Both the position numbers and the translations under genes were made by a program. Below are positions 1 through 5,296 of a stretch of DNA of 9,950 bases, piece by piece (within the stretch, counting starts at the first letter, position 1; the number at the start of each line of letters is the position of its first letter). The stretch is from Phycisphaerae bacterium (GTDB lineage: Bacteria; Planctomycetota; Phycisphaerae; UBA1845; Fen-1342). Location of the stretch: assembly GCA_022842805.1 (NCBI GenBank), contig JALHOX010000056.1, positions 4,783 to 14,732 of the forward strand, in the 5' to 3' direction. The notes under the pieces were generated by a model. The model ran no database searches. It was given only the letters and a program-made list of their open reading frames with translations, and was not told where the DNA came from.

Positions 1-58
1 GTCAGATAATCGTCCGAGCTCCTCAACCGTCCGGAAAAAACCAATCATAGGTGTGGAA

Positions 59-346
59 ATGCCCAGCGCGGCAAACTCCATTCGTCTGCAGGTGAATTTC
101 ACCGGGACAGTTCAAGGCGTCGGGTTTCGCGTTACCGCCGATCATTTCGCGCGTAGGTATCCGGTGACCGGATTCGTACGCAACGTGGCGGATGGTACCG
201 TGCAAATCGAAGTCCAGGGCGAATCGAGCGCGGTGGACGCCTTTCTCAATGACATTCGCGCCGAGTTCGGCAGCGGTATTTCGAGCGAAGAGGTCCGCCC
301 GGTGACGGTCGTTGCGGGCGAGGGCGAGTTCGTCATTCGCTACTGA
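59..346 (+). CDS. acyP: Acylphosphatase
   Basis: A cytosolic acylphosphatase, which hydrolyses carboxyl-phosphate bonds such as acetyl phosphate or 1,3-bisphosphoglycerate. The 95-residue length is normal for the family. Seen in the sequence: the signature TGTVQGVGFR near residues 15-24, which holds the phosphate-binding loop and the catalytic Arg (R24), and GFVRN with the catalytic Asn (N42). These are followed by the family-typical DGTVQIEVQG strand and a helix. The ATG at 59 is preferred because AGGTG lies 5-10 bases upstream of it. An in-frame GTG at 53 would add two residues and cannot be excluded. A GATAAT hexamer at 5-10 could be a -10 box, but its -35 would fall almost outside the window. 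The next gene follows after 24 bp on the same strand, so the two are probably co-transcribed. The family call is very secure; the physiological substrate is unknown. Confidence 0.95.
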   Translation: MPSAANSIRLQVNFTGTVQGVGFRVTADHFARRYPVTGFVRNVADGTVQIEVQGESSAVDAFLNDIRAEFGSGISSEEVRPVTVVAGEGEFVIRY

Positions 347-370
347 CCCTTCGCCGATACTCTGCACGCT

Positions 371-985
371 GTGGCCGCTGATCCATATCTCGTTCCTCTT
401 GGCGTGACCGTGGTCGAGACGCGAGTTTCGAACTCGCGATTTCTCGCCGCTGTGACGGCCGCGTCGAGCGCAACTGCCGCCCACGACTTCATTCGAGAGC
501 GTCGCGCCGCCGACCCCGATGCGGTGCATCACGTGTACGCCTTTCGCGCGGGCTATGGGCCGTCGGTGGTGGAGGGAATGAGCGATGATGGCGAGCCGAG
601 CGGGACCTCCGGCCCGCCGACGCTGGCGGTGCTGCGCGGCAGCGGCATCGGCGATGTGGTGTTGGTGACCACGCGCTACTTTGGGGGAACCAAGCTGGGC
701 ACGGGTGGGCTGGTGGCGGCCTACACGGCAGCGGCGAAGGCGGCGTTGGCTGCGACGCCCACCGAGCTCAAGGTCGAGCGGATCGATTGTCGAATCAGCG
801 TGCCGTATCCGCTCTTGCAGCGTGTGCAACTGCTGCTGCGCGAGGCGGAGGCGCGGATGATCGACGAGTCATTTGGCGACGGAGTCGAGCTGCGATTTCG
901 CATCGCGCGTGCGCGGCAGGAGACGCTGGCGGCGAGTCTGCGCGATTTGTCGAGCGGGCGCATCAGCATCGAGATCGTCGACTGA
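371..985 (+). CDS. yigZ: YigZ/IMPACT (UPF0029) family protein
   Basis: A 204-residue protein of the YigZ/IMPACT family, the usual length for bacterial members. Seen in the sequence: the N-terminal UPF0029 domain (about residues 10-125) with HHVYAF at 53-58, SDDGEPSGTSGPP at 71-83 and TRYFGGTKLGTGGLVAAY at 101-118, which together are diagnostic. A smaller C-terminal domain (about 138-200) matches the position of the DUF1949 ferredoxin-like domain. From family knowledge, eukaryotic IMPACT regulates the Gcn2 translational stress kinase and YigZ folds like the nucleic-acid-binding domain of EF-G; the bacterial role is unsettled. The start is GTG at 371 with no clear Shine-Dalgarno site. It is chosen because the family N-terminus (YLVPLG..VVETRVSNSRF) begins right there. 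It lies 24 bp after the acylphosphatase gene, so they are probably one operon, and it converges on the next gene with 26 bp between stops. No terminator with a T-run is visible in that gap. Confidence 0.93.
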   Translation: MAADPYLVPLGVTVVETRVSNSRFLAAVTAASSATAAHDFIRERRAADPDAVHHVYAFRAGYGPSVVEGMSDDGEPSGTSGPPTLAVLRGSGIGDVVLVTTRYFGGTKLGTGGLVAAYTAAAKAALAATPTELKVERIDCRISVPYPLLQRVQLLLREAEARMIDESFGDGVELRFRIARARQETLAASLRDLSSGRISIEIVD

Positions 986-1011
986 GCGCGCCCGCCTTCG
1001 CGGCCCGTGGT

Positions 1012-2568
1012 TCAGCCGCCGATCAGCAGTGCGACGAATCCGGCGATGTCGCCGACCGAGACGACGCTGTCGCTGTTGATGTCGCCGTTGAGGATGTCGC
1101 AGGCGGGGAACTGGCCGGCGTACCCCGATGGGTCGGTGAGGGCCAGGACAAAGGCGCCGATATCGCCGACGCTGACGATGCCGTCGCAGTTGAGATCGCC
1201 GAGGCTCGGAAGCGCCGCGCTGACGTAGAAGAGTCCGTCGCCGATGGTGAGGAAGCTGGAGTTTACGACGCGGCCGATGAAGTAGATGGTGCCATCGGAT
1301 CCGATGCTGACGTCGCCGAGGGTGACCAGAAATGCGTCATCGTCGGCAAGCCCGTCGCCGTCGAGGTCGCAGGGGGTGCCGAGCGTTGCGCCGCTGGCGA
1401 AGGCGACGATGGTCGGCGGCGAATTGCCGGCGGGGTCGACGACGAGGAGTGTGCGACTGAGGCTGGTGCGGGCGAGGAAGGCCAAGTCGCCGACGTCGCT
1501 GATCGCCACATCTTCGAGACTGGTCAACGTTTGGTCGGGAGCGCCGGGGACGGGGTCGCCGTTTCGGAGGTAGAGGTCGCCGTTGAGGAGGAGGTAGACC
1601 TCTCCCGGGACGGTGGTGCCGCCCCAGGCGAACCACTGGCCGTCGGCAGCCATGCCGATGTTGTCGCGACTGACGGCGGCTGAACCGGAAGCCGGGGTTC
1701 CTACGAAGCCCGGGAGCGGCGCGCCGGCCTGCAGTTCGACGCGGTTGCTGACGAGCAGGATGGGGGAGTTGGCGGCCTGATTGAGGTTGCCGCGGACCAT
1801 GTAGTTGCTCAGATCGGCGGAGGCGTAGAAGGATTGCGTGTCGAGGCTGGAGAGCAGATTGGTGGTGCCGCCGAGCTGGTTGGTGGGTGTGAGCACGCCT
1901 GATTGCAGTTGAATCGCGGTTGTGGTTCCGTCGCCGCGGAAGATGATCTCGTCCTGCGTGGAGGGGATGGCGCCGCTGGTGTTGGAGTCGCGGTAGAAGA
2001 CCTCGCCGTTGTTGCGGATGGTGTGGGCGTCGAGGATTCCGCCGTAGCGTTCGCCGCCCAGCCCGGGAATGAGCGCTCCTTCCTGGGCGATGAGGGTGTA
2101 GTTGTTGGTGAGGGCGTTATAGCGGGCGACGCATTCATCGTTGCTGAAGCCGCCGGTGGCGAAGGAGCCGGAGAAGGAAAGATCGCCGGCGTCGTTGATG
2201 AACATGGCGCGTTCGGAGCCGTTGGCGACGAGGCCGAATCCGATGCCCGGGAGGACGTCATTTTCGGCGAAGGTGTGGCGGATGCCGTTGGAGTCGCCGG
2301 AGAGATAGAAGGTGTCGCGCGTGGTCGGTTGGCCGGTCGCGTTGGCGCGGAGGGACCAGAGTCGGCCGTTGGGGCTGGCGTAGAAGCCGTCGAGGAAGCT
2401 GGAGAAGATCCCGCCGGGGACGCCGGGGATGTTTGAGGCGGCGTAGCCGGGCTCGTTGAAGACGAGCACGCGTGGCGGCGCGGCGGAGGCGGCGGCCGCG
2501 AGAGCGGCCGTGCAGACGAGCGAAAACTTGTTAGCAGAAACATTTTCAGAAATAAACCGTCCGGGCAT
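1012..2568 (-). CDS. Secreted protein with NxxGxxxF-type repeats and dockerin-like C-terminus
   Basis: A 518-residue exported protein of unknown function. Residues about 1-30 form a Sec signal peptide: a polar start with Arg and Lys, a hydrophobic stretch FSLVCTAALAAAA, and a likely cut after SAA. The body repeats a motif of the type N/S-D-x-G-x-x-x-F (FINDAGDLSF near 123, IRNNGEVFY near 184, ISDVGDLAF near 356, IGSDGTIYF near 422). This resembles the planctomycete 'NxxGxxAF' tandem-repeat proteins that probably form a beta-propeller-like fold (inference). A calcium-loop-like DLDGDGLADDD lies at 401-411. The tail holds two dockerin/EF-hand-like loops, GDLNCDGIVSVGDI (457-470) and GDINSDSVVSVGDI (495-508); the second has Ser in place of the usual Gly. 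AGGAG at 2577-2581, eight bases before the ATG, sets the start. No obvious promoter is visible upstream. No cohesin partner is in the window, so the tail may be a surface or sorting module rather than part of a cellulosome. Confidence 0.9.
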   Translation of the reverse strand: MPGRFISENVSANKFSLVCTAALAAAASAAPPRVLVFNEPGYAASNIPGVPGGIFSSFLDGFYASPNGRLWSLRANATGQPTTRDTFYLSGDSNGIRHTFAENDVLPGIGFGLVANGSERAMFINDAGDLSFSGSFATGGFSNDECVARYNALTNNYTLIAQEGALIPGLGGERYGGILDAHTIRNNGEVFYRDSNTSGAIPSTQDEIIFRGDGTTTAIQLQSGVLTPTNQLGGTTNLLSSLDTQSFYASADLSNYMVRGNLNQAANSPILLVSNRVELQAGAPLPGFVGTPASGSAAVSRDNIGMAADGQWFAWGGTTVPGEVYLLLNGDLYLRNGDPVPGAPDQTLTSLEDVAISDVGDLAFLARTSLSRTLLVVDPAGNSPPTIVAFASGATLGTPCDLDGDGLADDDAFLVTLGDVSIGSDGTIYFIGRVVNSSFLTIGDGLFYVSAALPSLGDLNCDGIVSVGDIGAFVLALTDPSGYAGQFPACDILNGDINSDSVVSVGDIAGFVALLIGG

Positions 2569-2576
2569 GATCGGGG

Positions 2577-2581
2577 CTCCT
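2577..2581 (-). promoter_or_regulatory. Shine-Dalgarno site of the dockerin-tailed gene
   Basis: AGGAG read on the minus strand, eight bases before the ATG at 2568. It fixes the start that gives a complete signal peptide. Confidence 0.75.
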
Positions 2582-2647
2582 GATGCTGGTTTTGTTGTTA
2601 CTCAGGAGGCTTCAGCGTACCGCACGGCGTACAGCTACGGGGTGAAA

Positions 2648-2683
2648 AAAATCAGCTTTCAGCCCCTTCTGAAAGCTGGTTTT
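2648..2683 (-). terminator. Strong intrinsic terminator after the OPT/DUF6265-like unit
   Basis: A near-perfect hairpin. The arms at 2652-2662 and 2669-2679 pair over 11 bp (ten Watson-Crick pairs and one G-T) around a six-base loop (2663-2668). The stem is flanked by an A-run (2645-2651) and a T-run (2680-2683). Read on the minus strand, the stem is followed by seven T residues, which is the classic Rho-independent form. It lies 61 bp after the stop codon of the minus-strand gene ending at 2744. The four T residues on the other side are a weaker tail on the plus strand, where no gene needs one. It also insulates the downstream dockerin-tailed gene, which should therefore have its own promoter. 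Confidence 0.88.
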
Positions 2684-2743
2684 GCCGGAAGAGTTTTGGG
2701 GTGTCGGAGCGGCAGGGGTGCGAGCGAGCGAGCGGGCGGGAGT

Positions 2744-3259
2744 TTAGTTCGCGGCCCGCTTCCAAATCCATTCCATGCTGCGGTCCCGGCCGTCCATCTT
2801 GCCGTCGATCCGTCCGTGAAGGAGGGAGTCGCCGTCGATCCAATAGGTGATGGTGTTGGGGAAGTCGTTTTCGGCGTTGGCGAAGACCACCTTTCGATCG
2901 CCGAGCTCTTTCAGCTTGAACGGCGTCGCGGCGCGGCCGCGGGGCTGGGCGTAATAGACGAGGCCGCTTTCGGGGTTTTCGCTGATGCGGAGGAACTCGA
3001 AGTCGGTGAGCTTGTCGGCGCGATAGGTGCGGCTGACGCCGAACATGGCGCCGCCCTTGGGCGGCAGCCAGAATTCGCCGGTGTCGGAGCCGGGCTCGAC
3101 ACTGCGCCAATCGCCGGCGAGCCAGTCGAGCTTTTCGACTTTGGCGGCCGCAGCGGGCTGGCTGGCGGCGGGTTTCTCCGCCGGCTGTTCGACGCGCCAG
3201 GCGAAGGCGGCGGTGGCGCAGGCCAGAAGCGCGAGGACGGCGGGAAGGGGCTTGGGCAT
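2744..3259 (-). CDS. Exported DUF6265-like protein
   Basis: A 171-residue protein with a signal peptide (MPKPLPAVLALLACATAAFA, probable cut after A20), then an Ala/Pro/Gln-rich linker (about 21-40) and one domain (about 43-168). That domain matches what I recall of DUF6265: LDWLAGDW at 44-51, GEFWLPPKGGAMFGVSR at 61-77, FEFLRI at 87-92, VYYAQPRGR at 101-109, VVFANAENDFP at 124-134 and MEWIWKR near 162-168. The fold is likely a lipocalin-like beta-barrel with an unknown ligand (inference). The start is ATG 3259, supported by GGAG at 3268-3271 with an eight-base spacer. The same frame stays open far upstream, but that part overlaps the transporter and looks like shadow sequence. The gene starts 23 bp after the OPT stop codon and ends before a strong terminator, so it is the last gene of that operon. 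A periplasmic helper role for the transporter is only a guess. Confidence 0.88.
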   Translation of the reverse strand: MPKPLPAVLALLACATAAFAWRVEQPAEKPAASQPAAAAKVEKLDWLAGDWRSVEPGSDTGEFWLPPKGGAMFGVSRTYRADKLTDFEFLRISENPESGLVYYAQPRGRAATPFKLKELGDRKVVFANAENDFPNTITYWIDGDSLLHGRIDGKMDGRDRSMEWIWKRAAN

Positions 3260-3282
3260 GAGATGATCTCCGGAGCGGCTCG

Positions 3283-5031
3283 TTAGCGGATCAGGACGAA
3301 CGCATCGTACCCGATGTCGAACAGCACCGAGCCGATGATGACGCCGGTGCATGTGATGATGACGCCGGAGCGGATGCGGGGCAGCACCGTACTCAGGATC
3401 GTCGCCGCGATCGCGCCGATCGCGATGGAGATGCTGGTTGCGGGGGAGAGCAGAAATGCGAAGCCGAGGCTGACGGCGCTGGGGACGAAGTTGCGCCAGC
3501 GACCGCTGAAAAGGCTCTCGATGGCCAAGAGTAGGAGGGTGCCGACGGCGGCAAACTCGATGGCGGGCCAGGCGGCGGCGGGGATGACGGCGTCGCCCTT
3601 CGCGAGCACCTCGGCGAGGACCTTGACCGGCTTCACGGCGGGAGCGCTGAACTCGTCGGTCATCAGCGACCTGGCGGGATCCGGAAAGCGCCAGAGCAGA
3701 AGAGCGGCGCCGGCGGCCGCGCCGACCGCGGCGCCGAGGAACTGCGAAAGAGCCTGACGGCGCCAGCTCGCGCCCAGAATCGCGCCGCACTTGAGGTCGT
3801 GCATCAGGTCGGCGCACTGACTGGCGGCGCCGCCGGCGAGATTGGCCGCGAGCAGGCCGGCCTGCATCGAGGCGTGGGGTGCGGCGCCGATGGCGATCTG
3901 GCCGAGCTTGGCCATTGCCCCCGAGGGCGTAATCGACACCTCACCCGCGACGCGGGCCGCGACGATTGCGAGCGGGAGTGCCAACGCTGCGGCGAGCGTG
4001 GCGAGGATGGGGTTGATGCCGAAGCACATGATCTGAATGCCGACCGCGAGGGCTGCGGCGAGGATCGCGGGCAGAGCGGCGATCAGCAATAGCGGCGAGC
4101 CGTCTTGCGAGGTCTTGGCGCCCAGGCCGGCGAAGCTGCGCCAAAGGGCGGCGCGGGCGATGAACAACCCGAGCAGCGTGCCGAGGATGAGAATGGTGCA
4201 GCCGGGCCAACTGAGCCAGTTCCCGACGTCTTGCGCCGCAACGATCTTGCGCGACTGGACCCAAGGCGAAGCGACGCCGTGGGCGATGATGGCGCCCGCC
4301 AGAAGCGACAGGCCGACGCGCAGGCCGACCAGGCCGCCGATGGCGAAGGGAAGCGGACTGAACGCCATTTTCCAGCCGAGGGCGGCGGCGCTGATTCCCA
4401 TGATTGGGAATTCGAGGGGAATGGGCTTTCGCTGGTACCCGCCCGCCGCGTCATGGGTCCACCAGGTGAGTGCGGTCGACGCGAGGAGCGCTGCGATCAG
4501 CAGGGCGCTCTGGCGTGTGCCATCGCCTCGATCGGCGTGGAGCTGCTGCAGCGTGGTGGCGCAGGCGACGCCGGGGGCGAAGGGCAGGTCTTCGGCCTCG
4601 ATCATCGGGCGGCGGATGAGCATCGCGACGCTGACGCCGAGGGCGGAGACCAGCGAAATCCAAAGCGTCAGTGCGGGCCAGGAGAAGTGCGTGTCCGCGA
4701 CGATCATCATGGCGGGTACGGCACTGACGAGGCCGGCGGCCGCGACGGATCCGCCGGCGCTGGCGGCGGCCTGCACGATGTTGTTTTCGAGGATGCCGAG
4801 ATCGCGGATGGCGCCGCCGGTGGCGACGCGGGCGGTGCGGATCGCGCCGAAGGCGAGCAGGGTGGCAGGGATGGAGAGATTAGCAATCAGCCCCAGCTTT
4901 AGGCCGAGATAAACATTGCAGGCGGCGAAGAGGGCGGCCAGAGCGACGCCGATTGCGTAGGCCCGAAAGGTCCCCTCTGGTCGAGCGACGGCGTCTGGGC
5001 TTGAGCCGGCGGCGCGGATCGGCTGCGTCAC
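3283..5031 (-). CDS. OPT-family (oligopeptide/metal-chelate) transporter
   Basis: A polytopic inner-membrane protein of 582 residues, typical of bacterial OPT-superfamily transporters that import peptides or metal-siderophore-like chelates by proton coupling. Seen in the sequence: NVYLGLKLGL (39-48), GILENNIVQAAASAGGS (79-95), LPFAPGVACATTLQQ (149-163), GEVSITPSGAMAKLGQ (363-378) and ADLMHDLKCGAILGASWRRQ (407-426), all at the positions expected for OPT proteins. Many hydrophobic Ala/Leu/Ile-rich segments run to the C-terminus, with an extramembrane stretch near 450-485. The start is GTG 5031, because GGAG at 5039-5042 sits seven bases upstream. A TTG at 5112 in the same frame would add 27 basic residues that do not look family-like, and it would place a candidate promoter inside the gene. 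It is cotranscribed with the downstream DUF6265-like gene (23-bp gap). The substrate cannot be told from sequence; there is no close tie to a siderophore or peptidase gene here. Confidence 0.92.
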   Translation of the reverse strand: MTQPIRAAGSSPDAVARPEGTFRAYAIGVALAALFAACNVYLGLKLGLIANLSIPATLLAFGAIRTARVATGGAIRDLGILENNIVQAAASAGGSVAAAGLVSAVPAMMIVADTHFSWPALTLWISLVSALGVSVAMLIRRPMIEAEDLPFAPGVACATTLQQLHADRGDGTRQSALLIAALLASTALTWWTHDAAGGYQRKPIPLEFPIMGISAAALGWKMAFSPLPFAIGGLVGLRVGLSLLAGAIIAHGVASPWVQSRKIVAAQDVGNWLSWPGCTILILGTLLGLFIARAALWRSFAGLGAKTSQDGSPLLLIAALPAILAAALAVGIQIMCFGINPILATLAAALALPLAIVAARVAGEVSITPSGAMAKLGQIAIGAAPHASMQAGLLAANLAGGAASQCADLMHDLKCGAILGASWRRQALSQFLGAAVGAAAGAALLLWRFPDPARSLMTDEFSAPAVKPVKVLAEVLAKGDAVIPAAAWPAIEFAAVGTLLLLAIESLFSGRWRNFVPSAVSLGFAFLLSPATSISIAIGAIAATILSTVLPRIRSGVIITCTGVIIGSVLFDIGYDAFVLIR

Positions 5032-5038
5032 TCTCGCA

Positions 5039-5042
5039 CTCC
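5039..5042 (-). promoter_or_regulatory. Shine-Dalgarno site deciding the OPT start
   Basis: GGAG on the minus strand, seven bases before GTG 5031. It favours this start over the TTG at 5112. Confidence 0.65.
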
Positions 5043-5050
5043 GTTGCGGC

Positions 5051-5108
5051 CGCCTCGCGTCACACCCAACTCCCGAAGACAAACCATATCGGTGGGGTGC
5101 GCGAGGCG
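5051..5108. repeat. Long imperfect inverted repeat upstream of the OPT gene
   Basis: CGCCTCGCG (5051-5059) and its exact reverse complement (5100-5108) bound this element. On the minus strand the pairing continues inward: three bp (5097-5099 with 5061-5063), four bp (5093-5096 with 5065-5068) and possibly four more (5089-5092 with 5073-5076), with single-base bulges at 5060 and 5064. It could be an RNA leader hairpin if transcription starts further upstream, or an operator overlapping the candidate promoter. It matches no riboswitch family I recognise. Confidence 0.4.
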
Positions 5109-5112
5109 TCAA
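5083..5112 (-). promoter_or_regulatory. Candidate sigma70-like promoter of the OPT operon
   Basis: On the minus strand, TTGACG (5107-5112, five of six to consensus) is followed after 18 bases by TATGGT (5083-5088, four of six). Transcription would begin near 5076, leaving a leader of about 45 bases before the GTG. The -35 box overlaps one arm of the 5051-5108 inverted repeat. The match is good but the evidence is sequence only. Confidence 0.45.
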
Positions 5113-5144
5113 ACCGTGTGCGGCGAGATGTTCGTTTGGTCAGT

Positions 5145-5162
5145 GCATTCGCCGGCGAATGC
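5145..5162. promoter_or_regulatory. Perfect 18-bp palindrome, candidate operator
   Basis: GCATTCGCCGGCGAATGC is identical to its own reverse complement. It lies in the divergent gap between the OPT operon (-) and the radical SAM gene (+), upstream of the candidate promoters of both. Its position and its size, close to two turns of helix, suggest a dimeric regulator's binding site. No regulator gene is in the window. Confidence 0.5.
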
Positions 5163-5216
5163 GGTGATGTTCACACCGAAATCGACGCCGGATCGCGAAC
5201 CCGCCCCGACCGCACC

Positions 5217-5222
5217 TACAAT
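5217..5222 (+). promoter_or_regulatory. Candidate -10 box of the radical SAM gene
   Basis: TACAAT matches five of six bases of the -10 consensus, and transcription would begin near 5229, giving a leader of about 68 bases. The -35 position is poor (TCGCGA at 5193-5198), so the promoter may be weak or activator-dependent. Confidence 0.35.
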
Positions 5223-5296
5223 GATTGACACTTTCCGCGGGCTGGAGCCCATGGCAAAGCCCGTCCGCCCGGTTGGGCGAAGACAAAGGCGTCTCC

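Noticed and set aside
787..1683. A 298-codon plus-strand frame.
   Set aside because: It overlaps the YigZ-family gene and runs antisense to the dockerin-tailed gene, with no family features.
2719..2735. Short GCGA/GAGC tetranucleotide run near the end of the DUF6265-like gene.
   Set aside because: About three to four units in an untranslated spot; too short to call a functional repeat.
2744..3817. The DUF6265-like gene as a 357-residue protein starting at 3817.
   Set aside because: The first 186 residues overlap the OPT gene and are basic low-complexity sequence. A signal peptide, Shine-Dalgarno site and domain all begin at ATG 3259.
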